From NCBI GenBank assembly GCA_024180945.1, contig JAKSGN010000021.1, forward strand, positions 1,240,001 to 1,304,000: DNA of 64,000 nucleotides, in the 5' to 3' direction. Positions within the stretch are counted from its first letter, which is position 1. Every line of letters starts with the position of its first letter. The notes beneath the pieces were generated by a model. The model saw only the letters and a list, made by a program, of their open reading frames with translations, searched no databases and was not told where the DNA came from. Of the stretch, positions 10,938-21,371 are shown piece by piece. A program made the position numbers and the translations under genes. This stretch comes from Macrophomina tecta. Its lineage: Eukaryota > Ascomycota > Dothideomycetes > Botryosphaeriales > Botryosphaeriaceae.

Positions 10938-11317
10938 TAGTGGATGATCGGCGGTCGCCAGGGCTCTCAAGCCCCTGTCGACGCTCGGACCGTGCTTTTC
11001 TTTAGCTGTGCAAGCGCACGAGGCTGCTGTGCCGCAACGCCACGCCATAGCAGTTCCCACTTATGTTGATGCCGCTGATGCATGTGTCGCCTGCGCCGCT
11101 CCTAGCGTGTATCCCCGGACGAGCTTTGGCAAACAGGTCCGACGGATCAGCACGGAATCATGACTTGTCGGAGAAGGCCAGAGAAATTTCCTCGGTGAGG
11201 GCAGGTGCAGCACGCACGACGCAGTCATGGACATTAAGGGTGTTCGTACTAATGCCTTGAGCCGTTATCCTATCTCCGCCGTTCGCCTCCTCTCATATGA
11301 GCACACTGCCAAGAAGA
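10938..11317. other. Intergenic, no gene seen
   Basis: Sequence between the transposon end and the stop codon of the next minus-strand gene. Nothing recognisable. Confidence 0.5.
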
Positions 11318-11711
11318 TTACGGAGATCCCTCCGCCATCGGCACCTGGTAGAGTGCCATTTCTCTCTTCAGCATCATGTTATCTAGAATCGTCTGCCCGT
11401 CACCAAGGTTGCGGGAGACCGCGATGTCGTATTTAAGGAGGAGTTCGGAATGTCTTCCCACAAGATCCGCATGAGCGTCCATCATACTAGCGAACTTGCG
11501 CATCCAATAGTTCACCTCACTGAGGAGGCAAGCAACCCTTTGGGTTTCGGCCCGCGTGTACTTAAGGGCTGACTTTCCGTGTTCGTGGAGCTCCCGTAGT
11601 TTAGGCAGCTCTATGTTGGAAAAATCATCTTGCGTGTTGATTTGAGCCTGAAAAGTCAACCCCACACTGGATGTTCTAACTTCATGATCTTACCTCGCTG
11701 CGGTGCATCAT
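11318..11711 (-). CDS. Small coiled-coil protein, paralogue of the 3.4-kb gene
   Basis: Two exons, 11711-11694 and 11647-11318, with a 46-nt intron (GTAAGA donor, CTTTTCAG end); 115 aa. It aligns with the helical core of the gene at 3420-4363: LLSEVNYWMRKF against LLSQLNFWKQAF, and KYDIAVSRNLGDG then NMMLKRE against RYELAISHNIDAG then NMALKRR. It lacks the QSS-repeat N-terminus, and the acidic C-terminal exon is missing or lost. The pair lies in opposite orientation about 8 kb apart. Function unknown. Confidence 0.65.
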
Positions 11712-12339
11712 ATCGCTATGAGATTTTGAAGGGGTCGGAGGGTTTGGCATGCTGGAGAAGTATAAAGACACCTGGCTTTTATCATTACGATTCTGTGCAC
11801 GTGATGGCGCGGCTAGCATATCCCTGACCGATTCCGCCATGCACCAGTATGCATAAAGCGCACGCCATCAAAGCCCTACTATGCTTGGTGCACATGTCTA
11901 ATCATCGATCTCAGCCAACAGAAGCGTACGTCCTACGCGGTGCTAAAATGTTGGAGGTGTAGTTTTCATCGCCCTCTAAGGATAGCCAGCGCTGGACTGT
12001 ATTATCCATGAGCCGGAAACAAAGAGAGGGCTGCAAGTGTCAAGGGTTGGTGCAGGCGGCTTGGGCGCTTATTCCGTCCGTAAGCTACAGTGAATCAACG
12101 CTTCCGCTTTTCTTTCCGGGCCAGGGGCCCTGCAGCCAGGCGGAAGGCTGCAGTCACGTAAGTACATCCTCTGAGCTTGGAAGGGGATTGGCTTAAGGGG
12201 ACTTAGTCGACGGTACCTCATCACTCTTATGAATCTTCGCTTGGCTCCACAGGCCCAACTGTTGCTTCCTCTCTCCCAAAAACTTCTTCTTCCTTTTCGT
12301 GCTGCCGCTCTTCTACAGGCTTTCGTTAATCAGTAGAAG
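11712..12339. other. Intergenic, no gene seen
   Basis: Upstream of the minus-strand gene at 11318 and of a doubtful plus-strand frame at 12340. The last 120 bases are pyrimidine-rich, as in fungal promoters or leaders. Confidence 0.45.
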
Positions 12340-12687
12340 ATGGAGTACGTCAAAATGGGCGATATCCCGAGCGTGGACTCAAAGAATGGCCAACGAGGCC
12401 GAATGAACGCTAGAGATCCCAATGGTTCTGTGTCTCGTCAGGCACGGATTAACCTACCCGCTACTCCCTCACCACGACCTCACGCAAAACAATCCATTGA
12501 CCGTTACGATCACCGGCGACAGCCATCAAGCGTCTCTATCCCACAAGCTGAGCTGGACGGTTCGACTATCTGTGCCGACATCTGGACTTCTTGCAAGCAG
12601 GCTGTGGAGCGCATGTTTCTCTGCTTGGCGGATTGTGTGACGGATGAACGAGAGCCTCATTGGAGTGAATACGAGCCAGGGCCTTAG
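12340..12687 (+). CDS. Doubtful 115-aa frame, possibly a broken gene
   Basis: The ATG at 12340 follows a pyrimidine-rich leader. The frame gives a polar 115-aa protein with no family. A second frame over the same DNA (from about 12420) reads as a plausible protein ending SACFSAWRIV, a TGA stop near 12640, then RMNESLIGVNTSQGL up to a GTGAGT donor at about 12713. That TGA could be a mutated CGA codon. So this may be a gene, or a pseudogene in the other frame; I cannot decide. Confidence 0.3.
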   Translation: MEYVKMGDIPSVDSKNGQRGRMNARDPNGSVSRQARINLPATPSPRPHAKQSIDRYDHRRQPSSVSIPQAELDGSTICADIWTSCKQAVERMFLCLADCVTDEREPHWSEYEPGP

Positions 12688-13013
12688 GATACTGGTCCAG
12701 CTGGGCCTCAGGGTGAGTGAAATTTCTTAATCATGGGCAAACACGATGAGCTAACGCGTTTGAGGAAGAGATCCAAATTGCGCGACCGCTGCAGCGTTGA
12801 CGCGACGGCCATTTCGCATGTTGACAAGCAATCGGTCTTCAGAGAACGTGACCAATTTGGAAATATAAAAGCAGATTCCATGTTCTTGACTGTCGTTTCA
12901 TATATAACACTGGAAGACTATGTAGTATCGGGCGCAATCAAGATCACTTTCAGCTCTTGCTAAAGTTCTCGACCTCATGTCAGCCTGCCTACATGTACCT
13001 CCTCTATTTAAGC
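12688..13013. other. Intergenic, no gene seen
   Basis: Short frames only. AT-rich towards 12850-12960. Confidence 0.4.
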
Positions 13014-13526
13014 CTACTTAGCGTCTTGTATAGATGACAGCTTGTTAAGGCCGGCTTTACCCGCATCTAATGAGCGGCTAGTCAGCTTCTCTATAGCGCC
13101 GTGTACTTCTTGCGTCCAGGGCAGCAGCTCGTCGATGTACTTTTCGGTGTTCGTGATCCGCTGCTCATTCACCTCGAGAGCGGCCTCGACAGCTCTCTTC
13201 AACTCCTGGAGCTCGGCTCGGATCTTGCTGAGCTCCTCTTGTATTGCTTGCACAGGATCAGGGTCCTTGCTGACCTGCAGATTGTCGGAGCCGCAGAGTT
13301 CTTCTGCACGATCCAAGGCTCGGTCCGCGTTCGGTAGGTCGCAGTACCAGCTGCTGGCAGTGTCTGTCGCGTCGTAACTACCGGGCATGGCCTCGAGGCC
13401 GAAATCCCAATTCATTGCAGAGCCAAGATCGAGACATTCGGCATGACTGGCTCCACCATCTATGGGAGTAGCATCATTAATGGCGTCCACGACCTTCTGA
13501 AAGTCCGAGTCGATTAGAGCGTTCAT
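13014..13526 (-). CDS. Coiled-coil protein, unknown
   Basis: Intronless 170-aa frame starting at the ATG at 13526. The first 75 residues are acidic and Ala/Asp-rich. A long helix follows from about residue 88 to 150 (IQEELSKIRAELQELKRAVE, then VNEQRITNTEKYIDELLPW), suggesting a coiled coil and self-association. No known family or motif. Third-position composition resembles the neighbouring coding genes. Confidence 0.62.
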   Translation of the reverse strand: MNALIDSDFQKVVDAINDATPIDGGASHAECLDLGSAMNWDFGLEAMPGSYDATDTASSWYCDLPNADRALDRAEELCGSDNLQVSKDPDPVQAIQEELSKIRAELQELKRAVEAALEVNEQRITNTEKYIDELLPWTQEVHGAIEKLTSRSLDAGKAGLNKLSSIQDAK

Positions 13527-13981
13527 GTTGGATTGAATTTTCCGATCCTGTGGTTTGAGGTGAATATCGAGATAAAATGCATGCCATCTCCTGGAAAGCC
13601 AGGCTTTTTGAACTACATCACACTAGACAGCAACTCCATCTAATTCTGCGCTAGGGGAAGGGTGGTAGGATGCGCTGGGCAGCGGACCAGATGGGTAGGA
13701 AAATTTCGGAGAGCAGAGCGGAGAGGCTGGACGGGGCCGCTGTTAGAATCAAAGCATCGATGACGTCAGAAGGCCTTTTACAACATGATCGCTGTTGGAT
13801 CGTGCACTATAGCACTCAGGGAGGCGTTTCAAGTGCAAGCGCAGGGATCTTGGACAACCAAGAGCGTCGCCTGGGTACATTTAAATCTTCCGGTCCGGAC
13901 GGGTCATCTGGCTATAGCAGAAGATTCTGTCCTCATCATTTTTTTTTGTTTAAAAAAAAAAAGTAAAAAAGGAAAAAGGAG
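13527..13981. other. Intergenic between divergent genes
   Basis: Probable shared promoter region of the minus-strand coiled-coil gene and the plus-strand Myb-like gene. Contains a T9 and A11 run near 13935-13965. Confidence 0.45.
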
Positions 13982-14501
13982 ATGGTCAGTAAGAAGCGGT
14001 ACGTTGAAAAGGAAGAACAACTCCTCCGCGACTTGAAATCCGAACATCCGGGTAAATCATGGGAGGCAATCGCCGAGCTCTACAACGCGAGGATTGGAGA
14101 CAAGTCCAGGCTGAGGACTGGATTAGCCTTGCAGATGAAGTTTAAGAAGATGCAGGCACGCGAGAAGAGACCAGCGAAGAAAGCGCTCGGCGAGCGTGGT
14201 AAGCAGGAGGTGCTTTCGGTTGAGGAGCGGATGCATCAGAGTCGGACTGCCGCGTCGCCCCTTCCGGGAGCGGGGTTTCCCTTAAACGAACAGTGTGTGA
14301 CTACAAACTGGGCTACGAGGTCATTATCGCTCTCCGAACCGAGAGAGGATGTCGAGTATGAGATCTCGTTATTGCAGGTAAGTGAGGCGCGCGTGGGTTC
14401 CGGCGATCGACTGACAGCTCGATCAGTGGCATCTGGGGACTATGCTGGACGAGCTCTGTTCGGCAACAGTTTTTGTTCTAGATAACCTGAAGAATAAGTA
14501 G
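13982..14501 (+). CDS. Myb/SANT-like protein
   Basis: Two exons, 13982-14377 and 14427-14501, joined over a 49-nt intron (GTAAGT, CTGAC, GATCAG); 156 aa. Residues 5-60 (KRYVEKEEQLLRDLKSEHPG, KSWEAIAELYNARIG, then ALQMKFKKM) follow the three-helix Myb/SANT pattern found in many short fungal proteins, with the tryptophan of helix 1 replaced by another residue. A basic linker (REKRPAKK) follows. DNA or histone binding is inference. It lies 305 bp upstream of a coiled-coil gene on the same strand. Confidence 0.65.
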
Positions 14502-14750
14502 GGTAGAGACTCCTGTGGAAACGATCATATCAGCGGTACATTTCTAGATCTCGGCTTGTGCACAGTCCAGATTGAGCGTAATTTTGACCACTTCCAGTGC
14601 ATGCACTGCTGCGCTGCTTCCCAAGCTACGTGAAGAGACCATATCAAGTATGTCAGTGCCAATCAATCGCAATGCTTGCGTGTTCCTGGTCGGAGTCGAG
14701 ACATTGGATCAGCAAGGGTCGTTTCAAATGGATTTAACGGCACCTCGGGG

Positions 14751-14758
14751 TATATAAG
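14751..14758 (+). promoter_or_regulatory. TATA box
   Basis: TATATAAG, 49-56 nt before the ATG at 14807. Confidence 0.55.
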
Positions 14759-14806
14759 GAGCTTCACACGCAGCGGCCAACCAACAAAGTCGAGCATTTT
14801 GCAGAG

Positions 14807-15725
14807 ATGGATACCCGACGCCAGCTGCACACCGGCATGGTAGGCCACCGTATGCATTCTCTGGGAATCGCTTCTCCTAACAATCCTACAGCCGCAGCTC
14901 TGCCCGTGCCACCGCAGGACGGGCTGGGATATCGTTGCCGAATGTTACAACCGCGTCCAGCATGCTCACGAGACGGCTCGACATGCGAACATTGCAGCGA
15001 ATAGAGCGATTGATGAAAGCCGGCAGTTCAAGGCTGCTTTTGACAGGGCTCAGGAAGAGCTGCAGCACCTGCGATCCTGCAGTTCTGCGAAGCTGCAAGC
15101 CAGCACTACAGAGCTTCAGGCTGACCTCAAAGCCAGCAATGATAACCTTCGAATCACTAGAGCAAGCCTAAGTGATGCTCAGGCAAGTCTCCAGGGTATG
15201 CAGGCGATGAGGATGGACTTGCAGGTCACTAAGTCGGAGTTGCAATCTGCCAATACAACCCTCGAGGCAACCAAAGTGGAGTTAGAGAAGTGTCGGGAGT
15301 CATTAGATCAGGAAAAAGCCCGCTGCAAAGTGGCGGATGGCGCCGCTGAAACCGCCTATGAGGCGGCCCACAAGAGCGGTGCTCTTGCCGACGAATTGCG
15401 CCGTGAACTGCGCGCGGTAAAGGGAGAAGACTCCAGTCCCAGGGACTCTCACGAATCTAGCACGGCCGATCTCGCCTTAGAGCTCGTTCTTGCCCAGCAG
15501 ACAGTGGCTTATCTCGAGCAGATGCTGCAGGTGAGAGATCCAGGGTACATCCGGGAGCAAGTTCAGCAGAGCCTCGCCGTCGCCGAACAGCTCAAGCGCC
15601 AGGTTGAAGATCTTACCAACGAGCTTCATGAGACGAAAGAAGAGAATGAGAGGCTCAAAGCGCTTGAAGAGGAACAAGATGTGAAGAGGATGAAGACGAG
15701 AAAGATGAGGAAGCTAGAAGTTTAG
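14807..15725 (+). CDS. Long coiled-coil protein, unknown
   Basis: Two exons, 14807-14839 and 14892-15725; 288 aa. The 52-nt intron starts GTAGGC and ends CCTAACAATCCTACAG; a competing GTATGC donor at 14850 would break the frame. After about 30 residues the chain is almost all heptad-type helix (RAQEELQHLR, ELQADLKASNDNLR, TLEATKVELEKCRE, EQLKRQVEDLTNEL), with a short break around residues 180-195. It ends in a basic stretch (KRMKTRKMRKLEV) that could be a nuclear signal. Similar to tropomyosin-like or SMC-like coiled coils only in pattern; no family recognised. Confidence 0.68.
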
Positions 15726-17407
15726 GAATTACTATGTGGTTTTGTGCACGAGCCTAGCTGTTTGATTCGAAGCCATTCTACATCTTCCCCCTGTGCATGA
15801 CACAAATGTGTGGATGATGATGGCGACCATCAGAATAAGTTCAGGTTCTAATATATTTGATATGCTACCTTATAAAAAGTGTTTACCCTTTTTTGTTCGT
15901 CAAGTCACCAAATAACTTTTTTTACTTGTGACTTTAGAGAATTCTCTGAGCATTCGGCCTCGTGAAAGCTATAGGGGCCCAGTAAATACTTGATACGAGG
16001 AATCACGTGACACTAGTTGAAAGGGAGGAGGTTGAGAGGCGATTTCTCCAGAAGGAGTTTTCATATGCAGTTTCGTCATGAATATGGATCCCAATGAGGA
16101 CGTCATCTCTGCAAGCTGTGCTTGTCGCCTCTGGCTCGCGGAAGCCACGAAGTGAATATATAGCGGTATAATGATTTGCGAGACAAAAAGAGTCGACTTG
16201 GTAGAAGAAATAAACGGTATCATAACGGTAGCATCGCGAAACAGGAGCAGAGGAGGACCGATGTGGGCGAGCAAGATAAGGAAGAAGAGGTGGACGATGT
16301 GGAGAGCTCGGGGGAAGGATAAAGGCAAGCACAGTGAGGAAGATGGGCGATGAGGGCGATGAGGAGGCAGGCGACAGGGCGTGTAGCAAGCGGCAATGAT
16401 GTTGGATAAGGTTACAAAGGTCAATGAAGGTGGGTATGCTTGAAGTGGGGTAACAAACGTAAGGGCAGGAAGAGAAAATGTGAGACGAGTGCAGGGGTGA
16501 AAGCAGCTGAACATCGACAATGTGGCGTGCCAGCCCGCCCACACACAAATAATAGTAAGATTCCCGAGATAGGCGTAGAGGTTCGAGGATCGCAAAATTT
16601 AAGACGAAGGAGTTGGATACGGATGCAGAAGGGTGCGCAAAAATACCGAAGAGGCGAAGAGATTGTGTGTACATGGGCGGACGCCTGATCCCCAGGCGTT
16701 CTCCTAGCAGATGTTACGTCCGTCGCGCCAAAAACTTAGGAGCCTGTGAAGCTCCCTGGCAGCGCATCCTTCCTTTACAAAATCTGACCTTTCATTAACC
16801 GCTGCTGTTGGGATGATCTTAGGGTGTGTGCGAGGTGGGAGGAGGGGAAGAGGGGGCGGCTGTTTGAGAGACTGCATCCTACAACGTTCCCACCACCTCC
16901 GGCAAGAAGCAAACCGCAAGCGAGGACACTAAGCGATCTCTCAGCGCTTGACCTACCAACACCGAACGATGAGATAAAGACATCTGGGCTATACTTGGCA
17001 GTACGTCGGTCAGAGTTTCTCATAGTAATACAGTTGCGGACAGCCGTGCAGTCAGGAAAGAAATTCGTGTTCCTCTACATCGACTGGTCTATAGGAGTAA
17101 GATGATAATGAAGTTGTTTGTCAAAGCAGGCCCTGTGACGATGGATCGGACAAGTAGAATACTAACTGCCTCATTAACTGTATCAAAGACACGATATAAA
17201 TATACTTGTGTCCGCACTGACGAACCATATTCAAATTATATAAAAACTTATTACTGCCCCAACGCACGCACTATAGTAAGGAATGAAAATCACAGGTGCA
17301 ATGCTAAAGGAAGAACTGCAGAGACAAGTTGAATGACTGCTGCGTGCAAGCTGTCAGCCGTTCTCTAGTGAGCCATGCGACGGATCTCTCATCCGGGTGG
17401 CAAAGGC
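15726..17407. other. Gene-poor stretch, decayed repeat-like sequence
   Basis: Two overlapping minus-strand frames of about 210-220 codons (15969-16674) are rich in Ser, Pro and His with no domain, and look like purine-rich low-complexity DNA rather than a gene. The purine-rich part resembles the sequences near 21.8 and 38.6 kb in style. Remaining sequence is AT-rich. Confidence 0.45.
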
Positions 17408-20400
17408 TCAAGATCCCCAGCGCGTATTTCGGCAAAGAGCTGCCAACTGCGTCGAAGCCCTCCTCTTCCTTGGGTATGCCTTACTTGTAGAACAGTCGCA
17501 GTGTCGAAGAGATTTTTGATGATCCGCCCTTCCGAAAGGACTGTAAAGTCCCTGTCGTCCTGCGAACCACGACATGGAGTTGGGAAACCCGCTTACCTTA
17601 CTGCTGAACCGATCATTGAACTTGAGATGCAGAACGACAGGTTGGTCGAGCGACTCGACCCGAAACTTTACCCTAATCCTGTAGAGCCTGCACTCCTGGC
17701 ACCTGACAGCATCCCGCACGAACGCTAACGTCTCGTGCGATTGGTTCTGGAAGAGCGCATAAGGAAAGTCTGATATTAGGCCTTCGATGAGTGCTCGACT
17801 GTTGGGGCTCCGGCACCGGATCGACCCACGGCACTCGAGAGTTGCACCTTCGGCAACAGGTAGCTCGTCTAGCTCAAAGAAAAATGCGGAGGATAGCAGG
17901 GACCGGCGGATGCTTTGGATATCCACGCCTTCTAGGAAACGGACACCAGCAGCTCGGATCTCAGGCATGGATTCCACAGCATCTAATTCCGGTGCGCGGT
18001 CGAGAGGAACGTTGATGCGGAAATAGCTTTCCTTCTCCTCCTGCCCGAGGTGCCTACAGAAGTCGTCCCAGATCCTCTGCCCATTTCTTGAAGATTCCCA
18101 GGATCGGAAGCACCGAGGAATAGATGTGTCTAGTATCCTGCGGCGGGAGTCCGTAAGTGCATTGTTCTCGGGCACGTAACCGGTGCCAATCGAGAGTAGC
18201 ACATCCACACCGGTATCCCAGATCATCCTTACCTCCGAGAAGGCGGTACTGACAGGATTATTGTGCTTCCCGACCCCGCCGTCCTGGACGTGGCAGCCAA
18301 TGCCGTCAATGTACTTCATGGGAAATATCCTAAGCCTCGTCAGCTTCTCCGACGACTTCTGGCCGAATGGAACGGTGAAACACTTACGCAGGTGCTGCCG
18401 AAGTCGCTTGAGCCCTTGAAGCAGTCAGCCAAATCACCACATTCTAGGAAGGCTTATATTTACGCGTCGCAAAGAGAGACTTCTTTCTCAGTCTCCAAAG
18501 GTCTGATGTGGTTATATCCTGAGTTCGATCAGTCCAAGCTCATGGTTCTGACGTTCGGCTGTTGCACGCACCGCAGTCATCTTTTCGCTTCCCTAAACCA
18601 TTGTAATTCGAGAATATGCAGAGGCTTGAGGACCTAACCGTCGTGGCCGTCACGGCCACCTTCGCGCCAGACAGCGGAGAGTCGCGACTGCCGAACAGCT
18701 TTTTCGTCGTACCGTAAGTTTCCTGCAGGCAGTCCTTCAGTTGCTCCACGTCGTGTATACTGTCTCTCAAGCAGAATGCAAACAAGTTCGCGATTCGTGA
18801 TGTCATAGTTCGTCTATGCCCTAGTCGCCTAGAGAAAATTCGGCGTGCGAGGACGTCGAATGTACTTATGCAGAAGTTCGTCGTTTTTCGTCCAAGAAAT
18901 AGTAGAAGGACGATAAGGCCGCCTTTGATTAGGTTAGGAGTAGAAGGCGTTGCTGGAAAGGTTACGCACCTGAGCTCGTGCCTATTGCATAATCAAACTC
19001 ATCTTGGAGGAGATAGGGATGCTTCATAGCCATCTCGATGGCTTTCAGCGCTTCCAGAGAGAAAGCTCCGCCCACGCCCCCTCCGTCAATCGCAAGTGCC
19101 CGAACGGAGGCTGTCGGAGGTACTTGCTTCACCAACAGCAGAGCAACCCTTCCGCAAAAGATGCAGGAAGACAAACTGTAGTGATACTCGCGATTAGAAA
19201 GGCGTTTCCCAAAAATTCGCACGCAAGTCTCGCAGACCGCATGGCCGCAGGATAGGACGTGCTCAGGCTTCCGCCGCAGACAGCACAAACACGTCCGATT
19301 ACTCTTGAGAGACGAGCAATGCCTGCCAAACTCCCTTAGAACGGCTTCGTGTGATTCTGATGCGCTCATTCCCCGTTCGCTCATTCGTTCGAATATTGCA
19401 GACATCTCCGACTCTATAAGGGTGCATCTGGCCTGGCTCTGGGTCTGCCAAGGTGTTAGGGTGCGTTCAAAGGCTTCCAAGCAAAAGGAGCGATAGACAG
19501 CCCTGAAAAGGTACCTCGGATCGAAACCTAAGTCGCTAAGAATTAGCCTCTTTTTCAAAGCGTTCTTTTTACTTCAAACAGGGTAAGGAAGAGGGGCTAT
19601 GTCAAAGAGAGGAGAAAGAACATACTGTGCGTTCCAGAAGGGTACGCATCCAGCAGGATCGCCGATGCAATCAACTTGATCACCATTGCCTCCGTAACCT
19701 CAGATTGAATTCCTTGTACGCGAACTACCTCCGCCAGGTGTGAGGAGAACTCTTCTTCTACCGGATTGAACTCTTTTGCTGCCCGTGCCGGGTCGAAAGG
19801 GGCGCCGAAGGAGAAGTGTTCCAGCGATTTATCCATCAAAGCGGTCATATGCTGCAGCTCGAACTGAAGGCGGTTGCCACACTTAATTTCCTGCATCTTA
19901 TGAAGTTCCGTAAGGACAGTGTCCCGCAGACGCAGGTACTGGGCCGTGTAGGAGAGCTCTGTGCTTTGCGGCTGTATGTTTGCACGAACATGTGAGAACA
20001 AGGACAAGTGCGGCGGGAACTGGTCGAGATTGAACGGTGAGCTGCTGAATATAACAAATCTGGGCTTGCTGTGCACCGTTGAAGGTCGCGCCTTCTGAGC
20101 CCACCTTGTTACGTGTAGAGCGACATGTTCATGGTTTCTGAAGTCGTCGGCGAATAAACACACGACGTCGTAAAACGGGAGGATAACTTGAGCTATAAGA
20201 GTGTCGCAGACTTCATCTGCAGTCATTCTCTGCTCGGCTTCGTCGACCCATTGGAGCCGGTGCTTCTTGCAGCCGTCGAGAAAACCAACTTTAGAGTTTG
20301 GTGGATGAACCAAGTTTAGCTCGGAAAATAGTATCGGCCTCTCGCTTTCAGAGGTGAGTGCATCGCACACGAGGTTAGTGAACGAATCTCTCTTCCTTCT

Positions 20401-20595
20401 GTTATGGTTGTTGAAAGGGAAAATGGCCCGGAGCGCCCTCGTTTTGGCCTCGTGGCCGATGAAGAGCACCGTCCTTGGGTACTGAGGACGCCCACACGAG
20501 GGCTTGCACTGCATCAGTGCTCCATGGTCGATGATGAACCAGTCGTTCCGCTCATTGCTGAGGGAAATCCAGGCATTGCTTGCCGCTCGTCTCAT
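17408..20595 (-). CDS. RING-type zinc finger / patatin-like phospholipase
   Basis: Six exons predicted: 20595-about 19622, about 19571-18970, 18922-18572, 18518-18464, 18414-18388, 18329-17408; about 976 aa. Residues 1-325 form an N-terminal domain I do not recognise. A RING-like cluster follows at about 418-465 (CLCCLRRKPEHVLSCGHAVC, ETCVRIFG, CIFC). The patatin domain carries AIDGGGVGGAFSLEAL (oxyanion loop, with Gly for the usual Arg), GTSSGGL with the serine nucleophile, ATSAAP, and QDGGVGKHNNP with the catalytic Asp. Patatins hydrolyse acyl chains of phospholipids. Introns 2-5 (47, 53, 49, 58 nt) each restore conserved strings. Intron 1 is unclear: its GTATGT donor at 19625 leaves the frame off by one, whereas a weaker GTTCTT at 19621 keeps it. 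Patatin-like proteins are a Starship cargo class. Confidence 0.88.
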
Positions 20596-20640
20596 AATGT
20601 CAGCGAGTACCTGATCAGTCAACGTGTGAGCCGCCACCCA

Positions 20641-20650
20641 TATTTATACC
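20641..20650 (-). promoter_or_regulatory. TATA box of the patatin gene
   Basis: GGTATAAATA on the minus strand, about 46-55 nt before the ATG at 20595; this favours that start over upstream non-ATG codons. Confidence 0.5.
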
Positions 20651-20836
20651 AGTAAAGCAGAATTGCTGGGCTCTATTCTCATCTGAAATATTCGATGTCC
20701 CTTGCGACAAAAGTTCTCACTGCAACAGTAAAACATTCTTATAGGCGCCTTGAACATTCTAGTAATTATCCTACCCTGTTCTCTTACATATTAAAGTCGT
20801 GTTCGATAATGCGGAAATATTTCGAGGGCCTCACGG

Positions 20837-20843
20837 TATAAAT
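20837..20843 (+). promoter_or_regulatory. TATA box of the secreted-protein gene
   Basis: TATAAAT about 67 nt before the ATG at 20910. It favours that ATG rather than the longer frame open from 20799. Confidence 0.5.
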
Positions 20844-20909
20844 GCAGTGGCCTTCCCCGAACGGTCGGGGATCTCGCTCTGGATCCGCTCACAGGCACAA
20901 CAAAATTCA

Positions 20910-21371
20910 ATGTACACTAAAGGTTCAGCGGTCGCCGTTGTGGCAGCAGCATCGCTCTTTTATTCCGGACTTTGCAGCCCTGCAAACCTCAAAGCACCCG
21001 GCCTCTCAAGCATCGCTTGTTCGTTGGGCTCCGGCGAGGCGCACTTCAAAGCAAACGAAGACTCGTACTTCAGCCTTGCCAGGACCATTCAGCCAACAGA
21101 GCTTATATATACGGTCGGTAATGGTTCGAATCAGTCATGTTGGAGCGTTATGCCAAAGGATACGACCTCCTCATTTTGCCTAAAGGCTAATGAAGGTTAC
21201 TCTGTCGACTCGATCGGAGTCTCAACCATCGTTAGCGGGATTTATTTCTCATGCAGAGCTGGCGGCGACACGAATACAGATACTAAAAGCTATGCCTGCC
21301 CTTACGACGGGCAACATCTCGTTGGCGTTGGTTACTTGGACGGAGGAAGCGTCTTCTTGTGTATGCCTTAA
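20910..21371 (+). CDS. Small secreted six-cysteine protein
   Basis: Intronless 153-aa frame. The first 23 residues (MYTKGSAVAVVAAASLFYSG then LCS) form a signal peptide with a probable cut after the short small-residue stretch. The mature part of about 130 aa has six cysteines (IAC, SCW, FCL, SCR, ACP, LCM), enough for three disulfides, and one Asn-x-Ser site (NQS). No known domain. Size, secretion and cysteine content fit small secreted cysteine-rich proteins, which include effectors and surface-active proteins; the role is not shown by sequence. It is divergent from the patatin gene with about 315 bp between start codons. Confidence 0.65.
   Translation: MYTKGSAVAVVAAASLFYSGLCSPANLKAPGLSSIACSLGSGEAHFKANEDSYFSLARTIQPTELIYTVGNGSNQSCWSVMPKDTTSSFCLKANEGYSVDSIGVSTIVSGIYFSCRAGGDTNTDTKSYACPYDGQHLVGVGYLDGGSVFLCMP

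Noticed and set aside
15969..16674. Two overlapping minus-strand frames of about 210 and 220 codons
   Set aside because: They overlap in different phases, are low complexity and arise from purine-rich DNA with no domain or intron support.
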